Counted from the stretch's first letter, positions 16,936 through 26,512 are shown. The stretch: DNA of 64,000 bases from Actinocatenispora thailandica (GCF_016865425.1 NZ_AP023355.1:1610198-1674197); one strand, 5' to 3'. Program-made: numbers and translations. The notes: a model not told the origin generated them from the letters alone.

Positions 16936-19125
16936 TCAGGTGACCGCGTGTACCTCCGGATAGCGACGGTCCGGCTCGGGCGGCGGACCACCGCGCAGGA
17001 CGGCGGTGACGAACGCAGTGACGTAGGCGGACACCACGACCAGCGCGCGATCGCCGTCGATGGGGCCGAGCTGGGTCAGCCCGTGCAGTGCCCGGGGAAT
17101 GTAGTACGCGCCGTAGTCGGTGAAGTTGAAGTGCTCGGCACCGGCGATCTCGTACCGGAAGCTCGGCCCGCTGCTCGCCGCCCGCAGCGACGTACTGGCG
17201 GCGAGGATCTCCCGGTGGGCGGCGTCGGCCGGGTGACAGGTGCCGGCGAGGCAGTCGCCGGGGGTACCGAGCAGCATCATCGGCGCCGTCAGCCCCGTGG
17301 TGACCACCTGCCCGTGCGGGGTGCCGTCCAGGTCGGCGGCCCCGGCGCAGCGCGGGTCGTCGTGGCAGGCCTGCAGCGATGCCGCTCCGCCGAAGGAGTG
17401 CCCGAGGTAGGCGACGTGGGTGGCGTCGACGTGGCCGGACAGCGGACCGCCGACAGCGGCCATCCGCCGGGCGACGAAGCGGGCGTCGGCGGCCCACACC
17501 GGTACCAGGCGGTCGCCGGCGGCCTGGCTGAAGTTCCGCGGGTTGCCGCGGGTGGTGGCGTCGACGGCGTGCCCGTGCAGGACGGTGCGGTTGGCGCTGT
17601 AGGTGGGGGTGACGCCGGCGACGACGTAGCCGTGGCTGGCGAGATTCTCGGCCAGGGTGCTGAACTGCGGTGCGCCGAGCCCCATCCCGGGTTCCAGCAG
17701 TACCAGGGGGAACCGGCCGGCGGACACCGGCGCGCCCTCGATCGAGTGGGTGCGTACCGCGTCGAGTCGGTTGGCGAGGATGCCGAACTGCAGCATGCCG
17801 GCCCAGTGCCCCGGCGCGTACGGTGCGGGTGCGCCGGTGGTGCCGGCGGGCGCCGGATACCAGACCCAGACCGACAGCTCGCGGTGCTGGCCGGGATCGG
17901 GTGCGAGCGGGTCGATGCGGTGGCCGTCGGTCCAGTCGTAGGCGGTGCGCCCCACCTGGTACGGGCCCGTCGGCGCCGGCAGGGTGCGTGGCAACACGTG
18001 CCGTACCCCGAGGTAGGTCACCGTGCCGGCGAGCGCGAGCAGGACCACCAGCGGCAGGCCGAGCAGCGCCTGGCTGATGCGGTGGCGGCGGCGCCGGATC
18101 GCCTGCGTCAGCGCGGTGAGCGACCCGAAGAGCAGTGCGACCACGATGATCAGGCGTACCAGCCTGCCCCATCCGGTGACCGGATAGTCGAACAGGGCAC
18201 CGATGCCGGCGCGCAGCCCCACCGCGACCGGCACGCCGGCGAGCATCGCGTAGCCGGCGCAGACCAGCGCGGGGCGGCGCCCGGCGCGGCCCGGTGGTCT
18301 CGGGGTGGCGGGCGGCGCGGGTGTCCTGGTCGGGCGGAGATGCAGCACCCGAAGGTAGCCGCCGAGCGGCAGGACGGCCGTCAGCAGGCAGGCGGTACCC
18401 ACCGCGGTGCGGGTCGCCGCTGCCGCCGCCGGCTGCGCACCGAGCCCGTCGCCGAGCGCCTCGGCCAGCGTGAGCCCGGCCGCGAAGGTGCCGCAGACCA
18501 GCGCCGCGGTGGCCAGGCGGTGCCGGCGGAGCCCGTGCCGCCCGCCGACCGCCACCCGGCGCAGCCAGCCGACGGCGCCGGCCGCTGCCCTGCCGGGTCG
18601 CCCGAAGCGGGCGAGCAGGTCGGCCAGCGAGGCGAGTACGCCGTCGGTCCAGTCGGGTGCCTGCGCTGCGCCGTCGTCGGCGCCGGCAACCCGGGAGGCG
18701 TGCCGCACCGTGCCGGCGACCAGCGCGGTGCCGACGGTCAGCACGGCCAGTGCCACGATCAGCGCTCGCCCGGTCGCGTTCCACGGGGCCCGATCGGTGC
18801 GCAGGGCCACCGCGATCCAGTCGACGGCCACGGTCGCGCCGACCAGCCCGACCAGGACCCGACCGGCGCGCAGCAGGTCGCCCGCCGGCGGGATCCGTTG
18901 CCCGGTGCGGTCGACGATGCGTACCAGCATCGCCACGGCCAGCGCCGGCACCAGGAACTGGGTGCAGGAGACGACCGTGTCGTACGGGTCGTGGTGCCAG
19001 GCGCTGGGTGCGCGCACCGCGTGGAGCTGCGTCGTGGTCCAGGCGAACGCGGTGAACAGCGCCGCGATCGCGATCCCGGCCCAGGACGCCCGGCGCACCG
19101 CGGCCGGCAGTTCGTTCCCGCTCAT
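16936..19125 (-). CDS. Polytopic membrane protein fused to an alpha/beta hydrolase (PAF-acetylhydrolase-like)
   Basis: A 729-residue protein with GGAGG before the ATG at 19125. The first 380 residues hold about ten hydrophobic helices. The remainder is an alpha/beta hydrolase close to the platelet-activating-factor acetylhydrolase/cutinase-like group: FPLVLLEPGMGLGAPQFSTL opens the domain, LGHSFGGAAS carries the nucleophile serine, LDGTPHG follows on the acidic strand and GAEHFNFTDYGAYY holds the catalytic His. The hydrolase probably acts on the outer face, on lipids or esters. Direct repeats upstream of the start suggest control by an unlinked repressor. Confidence 0.8.
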   Translation of the reverse strand: MSGNELPAAVRRASWAGIAIAALFTAFAWTTTQLHAVRAPSAWHHDPYDTVVSCTQFLVPALAVAMLVRIVDRTGQRIPPAGDLLRAGRVLVGLVGATVAVDWIAVALRTDRAPWNATGRALIVALAVLTVGTALVAGTVRHASRVAGADDGAAQAPDWTDGVLASLADLLARFGRPGRAAAGAVGWLRRVAVGGRHGLRRHRLATAALVCGTFAAGLTLAEALGDGLGAQPAAAAATRTAVGTACLLTAVLPLGGYLRVLHLRPTRTPAPPATPRPPGRAGRRPALVCAGYAMLAGVPVAVGLRAGIGALFDYPVTGWGRLVRLIIVVALLFGSLTALTQAIRRRRHRISQALLGLPLVVLLALAGTVTYLGVRHVLPRTLPAPTGPYQVGRTAYDWTDGHRIDPLAPDPGQHRELSVWVWYPAPAGTTGAPAPYAPGHWAGMLQFGILANRLDAVRTHSIEGAPVSAGRFPLVLLEPGMGLGAPQFSTLAENLASHGYVVAGVTPTYSANRTVLHGHAVDATTRGNPRNFSQAAGDRLVPVWAADARFVARRMAAVGGPLSGHVDATHVAYLGHSFGGAASLQACHDDPRCAGAADLDGTPHGQVVTTGLTAPMMLLGTPGDCLAGTCHPADAAHREILAASTSLRAASSGPSFRYEIAGAEHFNFTDYGAYYIPRALHGLTQLGPIDGDRALVVVSAYVTAFVTAVLRGGPPPEPDRRYPEVHAVT

Positions 19126-19140
19126 CGACACCTCCGTCGA

Positions 19141-19173
19141 ACTAGTACGCGACACGATAGTACGCGACGCGTA
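19141..19173. promoter_or_regulatory. Direct-repeat/palindrome operator upstream of the membrane hydrolase
   Basis: AGTACGCGAC occurs at 19144-19153 and again at 19159-19168, a 15-bp period, and the second copy runs into the perfect dyad TACGCG-A-CGCGTA (19161-19173). It lies 16-48 bp upstream of the hydrolase start. The form suits a TetR-type dimer pair, but no TetR gene is adjacent. Confidence 0.6.
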
Positions 19174-19360
19174 GTGTTTTCGGTGGCACGGCATCGGAGG
19201 TACCGGATCAAGGCCCGGCCGGCGGCGCTGCCGGGCTGTTCGAGAGGCGTTCACTGGGGTCGCCGGGACGCTGTCGCGTTCCTCGCCCGGTCCGGACTCG
19301 GTCGCGGCCGGATCGAGCGGGGAGGCGGGATTGTCGGTGCTCGGACCTAGGATGCGCGGC

Positions 19361-20080
19361 ATGACGCGATTTGTGGACGAGGACCTGCACGGTGCGGAGT
19401 TTCGCGAGTGCGACCTGACCGGGGCGCGACTGGTTGGCGTCGTCATGCAGGATGCCCTGATCGACGGGCTCGTCAGCAACCTCGTGGTGAACGGTGTCGA
19501 GGTCACGGAGTACGTCGAGGCAGAGCTCGACCGGCGTCATCCGGTGCGGGTGCTGATCCGCTCCGAGGATCCGGCCGAGCTGCACGAGGCGGCGCGCCAG
19601 CTCGATGCCGACTGGGCCGCCACGATCGCGCGGATCCGCCGCACGCCCGGGGTCGAGCGCCGCAGCGTGAACGACGAGTGGTCGGCGGCGCAGACGATGC
19701 GGCATCTGGTCTTCGTCCACGACTCGTGGTTCCGCCGCTGCTGCCTGGGCTCCACGGCGCCGTTCACGCCGATGGGCCTCGGGCCGAACGTCGAGCCCTA
19801 TCGTGGAGCGCACGGGCTCGACCTCTCGCTCGACCCGGCCCTGGATGAGATCGTCAGCGTGCGTCAGGCACAGGCCGCCGAACTCGAGGCGTGGCTGGCC
19901 GGGGTCACGGCTGAGCAGCTCGCCGCCCCAGCTCCGGTGCCGGCCGACGATGTCTGGCCGCCGTACGCGCGGGGCCGCTCGGTGCGCCAGTGTCTCGGCA
20001 CGGTGCTCACCGAGACCTTCGAGCACCACGGTTTCTGCGTCCGCGATCTCGACCTGATCGAGGCGCAGGACGCCGAGTAG
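19361..20080 (+). CDS. DinB-family protein with N-terminal pentapeptide-like strand
   Basis: A 239-residue protein. Residues 1-45 (FVDEDLHGAEFRECDLTGAR LVGVVMQDA) read like a short pentapeptide-repeat segment. Residues 75-220 are a DinB/DUF664 four-helix bundle: EWSAAQTMRHLVFVHDSWF carries the first metal-binding His, and LTETFEHHGFCVRDL the last two. DinB-like proteins bind a divalent metal and include mycothiol- and bacillithiol-dependent transferases, so a thiol-S-transferase role is possible. AGGA lies seven bases before the ATG at 19361; the ATG at 19352 is less well placed. It ends upstream of a clear hairpin. Confidence 0.8.
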   Translation: MTRFVDEDLHGAEFRECDLTGARLVGVVMQDALIDGLVSNLVVNGVEVTEYVEAELDRRHPVRVLIRSEDPAELHEAARQLDADWAATIARIRRTPGVERRSVNDEWSAAQTMRHLVFVHDSWFRRCCLGSTAPFTPMGLGPNVEPYRGAHGLDLSLDPALDEIVSVRQAQAAELEAWLAGVTAEQLAAPAPVPADDVWPPYARGRSVRQCLGTVLTETFEHHGFCVRDLDLIEAQDAE

Positions 20081-20181
20081 GGGGCGGCCGGCCCGGCGTC
20101 CGACGGTGGGCATGGCCGGAGGTCTCGAGGGGAGGCGGGTGCCGGTCACCCGCTCACTCGGCCGGACCTCTGCGACATCCG

Positions 20182-20218
20182 CCGCACCGGGCGGCCCGTG
20201 AGGGGCGGCCCGGTGCGG
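20182..20218. terminator. Hairpin terminator between convergent genes
   Basis: An 11-bp perfect stem, CCGCACCGGGC (20182-20192) and GCCCGGTGCGG (20208-20218), with a 15-base loop and a T-containing tail after it. It lies between the convergent DinB and aldo/keto reductase genes. Confidence 0.75.
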
Positions 20219-20331
20219 TTCTCGCGGCTTTTCCGCAGGGGGTCCGAGGTCCGAGTCCTGCCGGCGCCGGAACCCGCCGTCCATCCGCTGACGGCCGCGG
20301 GAAGTTCCCGGCACGGGCGGCCGCGGGCAGT

Positions 20332-21264
20332 TCACGGCACGGTGTATCCGGCGGCGCGGAACAGTTCGTACCACTCGGCGCGGGTGAGTGGCAGTTCCGA
20401 GCCGAGGGCCGCGGCGGCCACCCGCTCGGGCGTGGTGGTGCCGAGCACGACCTGCATCTGCGCCGGGTGGCGGGTGATCCACGCGACGGCGATCGCCTCG
20501 GCCGGCACCTGGTACTTCCCGGCGAGGCGGTCGACCACCGCGTTCAGCTCGGGATAGCGGTCCGAACCGAGGAACGGACCGTCGAAGAAGCCGGCCTGGA
20601 ACGGCGACCACGCCTGGACCGTGATGTCGTTCAGCCGGCAGTAGTCGACGATCCCGTCGTCGCGGGCGATCGACTGGTCCAGGCCCTGCATGTTCGCCGC
20701 GACGCCCTGGGCGATCATCGGCGCGTGCGTGATCGACAGTTGCAGCTGGTTCGCCACGATCGGCTGCGTGACGTGCGTGCGCAGCAGGTCGATCTGGCGC
20801 GGCGTGTGGTTCGAGACGCCGAACGCGCGCACCTTGCCGGCCGCCGACAGCTCGTCGAAGGCCCGGGCGACCTCCGCCGGCTCGACCAGCGCGTCGGGCC
20901 GGTGCAGCAGCAGGATGTCCAGGTAGTCGGTGCCGAGCGCCGCCAGCGAGCCGTTGACCGACTCGACGATGTGCTCGTAGGAGAAGTCGAAGTAAGGCCC
21001 TGCTGGCACGATGCCGGCCTTCGACTGGATCACGAACCGTTCGCGTTCGGACGGGGTCAGCTTCAGCGCCTCGGCGAAGCGGCGCTCGCAGCCGTGCAGG
21101 CTGGATCCGTACACGTCGGCGTGGTCGAGGAAGGTGATCCCGGCGTCCCGCGCCGTACTCACCAGCGTCCGTACCTCCTCGTCCGTCTTGTCCTGGATGC
21201 GCATGAGCCCGAGGACGACGTTCGGCGCCACGATGTCGGTGCCGGGCAGGGTGAAGGTCTTCAC
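20332..21264 (-). CDS. Aldo/keto reductase (YdhF-like)
   Basis: A 310-residue (alpha/beta)8 NADPH-dependent reductase. FLDHADVYGS carries the catalytic Asp and Tyr, FVIQSKAGIV the Lys, and LLLHRPDALV the His, completing the aldo/keto reductase tetrad. Residues near VLGTTTPERVAAAA bind the NADPH phosphate. The closest type is the oxidoreductase YdhF group. GTG start with AGGAGA upstream. It lies 15 bases downstream of a second aldo/keto reductase and is probably co-transcribed with it. Substrates are unknown. Confidence 0.92.
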   Translation of the reverse strand: MKTFTLPGTDIVAPNVVLGLMRIQDKTDEEVRTLVSTARDAGITFLDHADVYGSSLHGCERRFAEALKLTPSERERFVIQSKAGIVPAGPYFDFSYEHIVESVNGSLAALGTDYLDILLLHRPDALVEPAEVARAFDELSAAGKVRAFGVSNHTPRQIDLLRTHVTQPIVANQLQLSITHAPMIAQGVAANMQGLDQSIARDDGIVDYCRLNDITVQAWSPFQAGFFDGPFLGSDRYPELNAVVDRLAGKYQVPAEAIAVAWITRHPAQMQVVLGTTTPERVAAAALGSELPLTRAEWYELFRAAGYTVP

Positions 21265-21279
21265 AGGTCTCCTCGAAGG

Positions 21280-22137
21280 TCAGGCGGACAGGCGCGCGAC
21301 CTGGTCGGCCGTGAGCACGAGGTCGGCGGCGCCCGCGGAGTCACGGATGCTCTCGGGGCGGGAGGCGCCGGGGATCGGGATCACGACCGGCGCGAGGGCC
21401 AGCTGCCATGCCAGGGTGACCCGGTGGACGCTCGCGCCGACCTCGTCCGCGACCTCCTGGAAGACGCCGTGGCGAGCGGCGAGGTCCTTGGCGTTCTTGA
21501 TGCCGCCGAGCGGGCTCCACGGCAGGAACGCGATACCGAGTTCGGCGCAGTGTTCGAGCTCGCCCTGGCTGGAGCGGAACGCGGGCGAGAACTGGTTCTG
21601 CACCGACGCCAGCCGGCCGCCGAGGACCTCGCGGGCCTCGTCGATCTGCCCGACATCGGCGTTGGAGATGCCGGCCATCCGGATCACGCCCTCGTCGAGC
21701 AGGTCGCGGATCGCGCCCACCGAGTCGGCGTACGGCACCGAGGGGTCCGGGCGGTGGAACTGGTACAGGCCGATCGCGTCGACGCCGAGGCGGCGGGCGG
21801 ACTCCTTGGCCGCGCGCTTGAGGTACTCGGGGTCACCGTTGCGGGTCCACGTGCCGTCGCCGGGGCGCAGGTGGCCGCCCTTGGTCGCGACGAGTACGCC
21901 GTCGGCGCCGGAGCCGTAGCCACGCAGCGCGCGAGCGATGAGCTCCTCGTTGTGCCCGACCTCGTTCGCGTCGCGGTGGTACGCGTCGGCGGTGTCGACG
22001 AGGGTGACCCCCGCGTCGATCGCGGCGTGGATGGTCGCGATCGAACGTTCTTCGTCGGGGCGTCCCTCGATCGACATGGGCATGCCGCCGAGTCCGATCG
22101 CCGAGACGGGATGACCGCCGATGGTGCGCTGGTGCAT
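21280..22137 (-). CDS. Aldo/keto reductase
   Basis: A 285-residue aldo/keto reductase with the tetrad Asp-Tyr in LVDTADAYHRD, Lys in VLVATKGGHLR and His in LYQFHRPDPS. The C-terminal IPIPGASRPESIRDSAGA is the NADPH-phosphate site. It is the first gene of a two-gene unit with the reductase at 20332-21264, although the two are different subfamilies rather than a recent duplication. It is divergent from the cysteine-desulfurase-like gene across a 273-bp gap with no obvious regulator. Confidence 0.92.
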   Translation of the reverse strand: MHQRTIGGHPVSAIGLGGMPMSIEGRPDEERSIATIHAAIDAGVTLVDTADAYHRDANEVGHNEELIARALRGYGSGADGVLVATKGGHLRPGDGTWTRNGDPEYLKRAAKESARRLGVDAIGLYQFHRPDPSVPYADSVGAIRDLLDEGVIRMAGISNADVGQIDEAREVLGGRLASVQNQFSPAFRSSQGELEHCAELGIAFLPWSPLGGIKNAKDLAARHGVFQEVADEVGASVHRVTLAWQLALAPVVIPIPGASRPESIRDSAGAADLVLTADQVARLSA

Positions 22138-22410
22138 GTGCTTCGTCCTCCGTCCGCGGGCGCCAACCGACGCCGCGCGTTCACTCTAGGAATCGGTGAT
22201 CCGGAAGTCCAACAAGGGCTGGTTATCGGATTCAGAAGTGGCGGAGGTGAATCACCCAGCGCCGTCCGGCCCGATGCGCACGCCGCCGCCCAGCGCGGGA
22301 CACCGCCGCCCCGGCGCGGGACCTCGTCGCCGAGGCAGGCAGAGTCGGGGAGAGCTGCCGGCAGCGCCGCTCTCCCCGCGACCACCACACGTCTCCCGAA
22401 AGCCGAGGCC

Positions 22411-23610
22411 ATGACGATCGACCTGACCGCGCTCCGAGCCCACTTCCCGTCCCTGGACACCGGCCTCGCCTTCTTCGACGGACCGGGCGGTACCCAGACC
22501 CCGCGTGCCGTCGCCGATGCCATCGCCGCGACGCTGACCGGCCCGCTGTCCAACCGCGGGACGGTCAGCCCGTCCGAACGCAACGCCGGGCGAGCCGTGG
22601 CCGACTTCCGGGCCGCGTACGCCGACCTGCTGAACGTGCCCGCGCGCGGCATCGTCCACGGGCGCAGCGCCACCCAGCTCACCTACGACTTCTCCCGGCA
22701 TCTGGCCAAGGACTGGGCCGCCGGCGACGAGATCGTCGTCAGCCGCCTGGATCACGACAGCAACGTCCGGCCCTGGATCCAGGCGGCGGAACGGGTCGGG
22801 GTGGCCGTGCGCTGGATCGAGATCGACGGCGCGACGATGGATCTCGACCTCGGTTCGTTCGAGCGGGCGCTGTCACCGCGTACCCGGCTGGTCGCGCTCA
22901 CCGCCGCCTCGAACGTGCTGGGGACCAAACCGCCGGTACGCCGGATCGCCGACCGGGCGCACGAGGTCGGCGCCCTGGTGTACGTGGACGGCGTCCACTA
23001 CGCCGCGCACGAGCTGGTGGACGTGCCGGCCCTCGGCGCGGACCTGTTCGTGTGCTCGCCGTACAAGTTCCTGGGGCCGCACTGCGGGGTGCTCGCCGGA
23101 ACACCCGAGCTGCTCGAGTCGCTGCGCCCGGACAAGCTCCTGCCGTCCTCCGACGCGGTACCGGAGCGCTTCGAGTTCGGCACGCTGCCGTACGAGATCC
23201 TGGCGGGTGCCACCGCGGCCGTGGACTTCCTCGCCACGCTCGACCCCGGTACCGGGGTCACCCGCCGGGAGCGGCTCGCGCATTCGCTGGCCGCCCTGCA
23301 CGAGCACGAGCACTCGCTGCGTACCCGGATGGAGGAGGGGCTGCGGGCGCTCGGCGACGCCGTCACGCTGTACTCGACGGCGGCGGACCGGACCCCGACG
23401 CTGCTGCTGGGTTTCGAGGGCCGCGACGCGCGCGCCGCCCAGCTGCACCTGGCGGCACGTGACGTGCTGGCCCCCGCCGGGTCGTTCTACGCGTACGAGC
23501 CCTTCGCCGCGTTGCCGTTGCCGAACCCGGCCCTGCGAGCGGGTCTGGCCCCGTACAGCACCTCCGACGACGTGGACAGGTTGCTCGACGGGCTGGCGTC
23601 GTTTCGCTGA
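22411..23610 (+). CDS. Cysteine-desulfurase-like class V aminotransferase
   Basis: A 399-residue PLP enzyme of the TIGR01976-type cysteine-desulfurase-like group. LSNRGTVSPSERNAGRAV and the FDGPGGTQTPRAV N-terminus are typical. The PLP-binding Asp193 sits in YVDGVHYAAH and the Schiff-base Lys219 in VCSPYKFLGPHCG. The active-site cysteine loop of true IscS/SufS is not evident, so it may act as a selenocysteine lyase, an isopenicillin-epimerase-like enzyme or another lyase. No sulfur-cluster genes are nearby. The ATG at 22411 lacks a strong ribosome site. It ends at a hairpin shared with the convergent gene. Confidence 0.88.
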   Translation: MTIDLTALRAHFPSLDTGLAFFDGPGGTQTPRAVADAIAATLTGPLSNRGTVSPSERNAGRAVADFRAAYADLLNVPARGIVHGRSATQLTYDFSRHLAKDWAAGDEIVVSRLDHDSNVRPWIQAAERVGVAVRWIEIDGATMDLDLGSFERALSPRTRLVALTAASNVLGTKPPVRRIADRAHEVGALVYVDGVHYAAHELVDVPALGADLFVCSPYKFLGPHCGVLAGTPELLESLRPDKLLPSSDAVPERFEFGTLPYEILAGATAAVDFLATLDPGTGVTRRERLAHSLAALHEHEHSLRTRMEEGLRALGDAVTLYSTAADRTPTLLLGFEGRDARAAQLHLAARDVLAPAGSFYAYEPFAALPLPNPALRAGLAPYSTSDDVDRLLDGLASFR

Positions 23611-23620
23611 GACACTCGTT

Positions 23621-23652
23621 CCGTGCCGGTTCGGCCGGTCGGCCCGGCACGG
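23621..23652. terminator. Bidirectional hairpin between convergent genes
   Basis: CCGTGCCGG (23621-23629) and CCGGCACGG (23644-23652) form a perfect 9-bp stem with a 14-base loop, 11 bases past the stop at 23610 and 48 bases past the stop of the opposing gene at 23700. Confidence 0.75.
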
Positions 23653-23699
23653 TTCCGGCGGCGTCCGTACCGTGTGGTCGGCCTGCCGTCGGTCCGGTT

Positions 23700-24959
23700 T
23701 CAGGGTCGCGGAATGCGCCGGATGCCGGGGGACCGCTCCGCGCGAAGGAGCAGCACGGATGCGTTGCAGGAACGCACGAAGTGCATGGTGAGGCCGTGGG
23801 TGGCAGGGCGGCCGACGCCGTCGTGCGGTGCGACGAGCAGGTCGCAGGGCAGTTGCCGGAGCGCCGTGCCCAGCCGCGACGGTTGTCGGTGCAGCACCGT
23901 CGCATCCGACGTTTCGGGTACCGGGGCAGGTGTGGTGACCAGTACGGTCAGCTGGCAGGAGAGACGCTTCGCGAGCGTCGCGGCGACCCGTACCGCGGTG
24001 CGTCCGGGCGCCGAGCCGTCGAAGATCGTCAGGATGACGCGGAAGGCGCGCGGCGCGCCATGATCGAGGCGGGCGATCAGCAGGTCGCACGGCGCGTGGT
24101 GGATGATGGTGGCCACGTTCCCCGGCCACGGATGCGGGTGGTCGTGCCAGCCGAGCGCGATCACCCCGGCGTGCTGGCGGCTCGCTTCCCGGACGAGTGC
24201 GACACCGGCCGGGTCCGAGGTCAGGATCGGGTACGCCTCGACCGTCCTGCCTTCCGGCACGGCCGTCAGCGCCGGCCCCAGTCGATCCTGCCAGCCGTCG
24301 AGGACGAGGTGGCGTGGACTGCCCCACGCGCCGACGAGATCGGCTTCCCGGGTCACCGTCACGAATCGCAGCGGCTCGCCCGCCGGTGTCAGCAGCGCCG
24401 CCTGTCGCGCGGCTTCGGTACTGGACGGGCTGCCATCGACGGCGCACATGACGCTCGGGCAGAGGTCGTCGGGCTGGCGGGTCACGGGCTGGCCACCGTT
24501 CGCCGGCCGGGGCCGCAGGGTACTCAAGCGCGGGCTGGCCTCGGTGTCCAGCGGTCGCCGCGCGCCGATCAACGAGAGGTCGATCTGCAGGGCGAGTATC
24601 GCCTCGTAGGCCAGGACCGCGGTGAAGGAGGCCAGGAAGTAGCCGAACCATCCGTTCAGCAGGGCTGCCGGTGCCCACCCGGCCGCGATCGCCACCGGCA
24701 CCGACAGCAGGTGCATGGCCGCGAACGCGCGGCGCTCGGGTTCCACCGCGTGCAGCGCGCCCCGGGGACCGAACGTGGTGGCCACGATCAGCACCACGGA
24801 CAGCAACGCACCGCCGATGTAGGCGAACACGTCGAGCGGGCCAGGATGACCGAGGCTCCCGATCGCCACCGCACCGGTGCCCCAGATGACAAGCGTGAAC
24901 CCGTAAGCGTTCGCCTGTTGGGTGAGCGCGAACCGCAAGACGCGCAGATATCGATTCAC
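23700..24959 (-). CDS. Four-helix membrane domain fused to tandem universal-stress-protein domains
   Basis: A 419-residue reading from the GTG at 24959 (VNRYLRVLRFALTQQANAYG). Residues 1-135 hold four hydrophobic helices, such as FTLVIWGTGAVAIGSLG and VFAYIGGALLSVVLIVATTF. After a linker, residues about 175-300 form a universal stress protein domain beginning CPSVMCAVDGSPSSTEAARQ. A second related half starts AFRVILTIFDGSAPGRTAVR and ends HFVRSCNASVLLLRAERSPG. The G-2x-G-9x-G(S/T) nucleotide motif is only partly kept. A start at an internal GTG before the USP part (VTRQPDD) would separate the two, but it has no ribosome site. USP domains bind ATP or sense stress; tethering one to the membrane is unusual. 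Confidence 0.7.
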   Translation of the reverse strand: MNRYLRVLRFALTQQANAYGFTLVIWGTGAVAIGSLGHPGPLDVFAYIGGALLSVVLIVATTFGPRGALHAVEPERRAFAAMHLLSVPVAIAAGWAPAALLNGWFGYFLASFTAVLAYEAILALQIDLSLIGARRPLDTEASPRLSTLRPRPANGGQPVTRQPDDLCPSVMCAVDGSPSSTEAARQAALLTPAGEPLRFVTVTREADLVGAWGSPRHLVLDGWQDRLGPALTAVPEGRTVEAYPILTSDPAGVALVREASRQHAGVIALGWHDHPHPWPGNVATIIHHAPCDLLIARLDHGAPRAFRVILTIFDGSAPGRTAVRVAATLAKRLSCQLTVLVTTPAPVPETSDATVLHRQPSRLGTALRQLPCDLLVAPHDGVGRPATHGLTMHFVRSCNASVLLLRAERSPGIRRIPRP

Positions 24960-25131
24960 CGGTGAACCAGTCCCCCCGCCCAGTGTACGGAGGGGTGGAC
25001 GCCCGCACCGGGAATGCGGCCCGCAACCCGCCTCGGCAGCGATGCGGCCCGGCGCGGGGGTTCGGCGGTGCGCCTGCCGGGTGACACCACGGTACGGGCG
25101 ATCCCGGATGCTCCCCGCGCCGGGCCGATCG

Positions 25132-26510
25132 TCACGGGCGGATCGCCGAGGCCAGCGCGGCGACCGCGTCGTCGAGCCGGTCCTCGGGATGCGTCCGTAG
25201 CCGAGGACGAGCCCGTGGAACGACGTGGCGGCCAAGGCGAACCGGCTCAGCGGGGCCACGCTGACGCCCGCGTCGAGCGCCCGTTCCGCGACGGCCGCGC
25301 CGTTCGCGCCGGGCGGCAGCCGCAGCAGCGCGTGCACGCCCGCGGCGATGCCCTCGATCCGGCAGCCCGGCAGGCGCTCGTCGACGGCCTCGGCGAGCCG
25401 GCGCCGGCGCCGCTGGTACGTCTTGCGGGCGCGACGGACATGCCGGTCGTAGTGCCCGTGCTCGATCATCAGGGCCAGCGCCTCCTGGTCGACCGCCGGC
25501 GGGCAGACGTCCATCAGGTGCCGGATCCGGCGCGCCTCCGGCAGGTACCGTTCCGGCAGGACCATCCACGCCAGGCGGAGCGCCGGCGCGAGCGTCTTGG
25601 ACGTGGTGCCCAGGTAGGCCACGGACGAGGGGTCCAGGCCGTGCAGGGCCCGCACCGGCTGCCGGTCGTAACGGAACTCGGCGTCGTAGTCGTCCTCGAC
25701 CAGCAGCCCGCCGGTGCGCCGGGCCCAACCGACCAGCTGCCGCCGACGTTCGCCGGAGAGCACGACCCCGGTCGGGAACTGGTGCGCGGGCGTGAGGATG
25801 ACCGCATCGACGTCGAGCCGGTCGGTCCGCAGGCCCGACGCGTCGACCGGTGTCGGCGACACGGCGAGTCCGTGCTCCCGGATCCGGTCGGCCTGGCTGG
25901 TCAGCGACGGGTCCTCGACCGCGATGCACCGCCCGCCCGCGCTGGCGAGGACGCGCATCAGCAGGTCGACGGCCTGCGCGGTGCCGTGCGTGACGAGGAT
26001 GTGCTCCGGATCCGCGGCCACGCCACGGGTGCGCCCCAGGTGGTCGGCCAGGGTCCGGCGCAGGTGCTCGGTTCCCCGCACGTCGCCGTAGCCGTACCCG
26101 GCGGCCGGCAGCGACCGGGCGGCCATCGACAGGTACGCCGCCCAGCGCTGCGCCGGGAAGTGCGCGACATCGGGGGTGGTGGCCGTGAAGTCGAACCGGA
26201 CCGGCGCGGTGCCGCTCCGCTCGGCCGGTCGCCGCGGTGCGCCGTCGGACCGGTCGGTGGCGGCGACGACGGGCGCGGCCTTGGTGCGGCTGACCAGGTA
26301 TCCCTGCGCGGTGAGCTGCTCGTACGCCTCGGTGACCACGCCGCGGGAGACCCCGAAGTGGGCGGCCAGCGTCCGCGACGACGGCAGCCGCACGCCGGGC
26401 CGCAGCGAGCCGGCCCGGATGGCGTCGTGGACGACGCGCTGCACCGCGTCGGCGAGCCTCTCGCCGGGCCGTCGCGCCAGCACCAGCCATCTGGCCTCGT
26501 CATACTCCAT
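25132..26510 (-). CDS. MocR-type GntR/aminotransferase regulator, frameshift near the C-terminus
   Basis: From the ATG at 26510, residues 1-75 form a GntR winged helix (VRLPSSRTLAAHFGVSRGVV) and residues 105-430 a fold-type I aminotransferase domain. That domain keeps the PLP-binding Lys305 in GTTSKTLAPAL and the Asp in VEDDYDAEFRYDR. At the three-base G-run 25186-25188 the frame breaks: VLGYGRIP is followed in the next phase by EDRLDDAVAALASAIRP and a stop at 25132. One added base restores a normal MocR end, so the loss may be technical. MocR proteins sense PLP, GABA or amino compounds. It is divergent from a PPOX-family gene, which suggests a vitamin B6-linked (PdxR-like) role. Confidence 0.85.
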
Positions 26511-26512
26511 CG

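Noticed and set aside
20222-20275. A tRNA-like 3' fragment (GGTCCGAGTCC near a stem), possible attachment site
   Set aside because: The T-arm does not pair over five bases, there is no acceptor stem partner or CCA end, and no integrase is nearby.
19990-22400. A very long plus-strand open frame running into the cysteine-desulfurase-like gene
   Set aside because: It is antisense to two clear aldo/keto reductases; only the part from 22411 has family sequence and a sensible start.
22196-22414. 72-codon frame overlapping the cysteine-desulfurase-like start by ATGA
   Set aside because: Arg/Pro-rich composition and no ribosome site; the overlap is probably chance.
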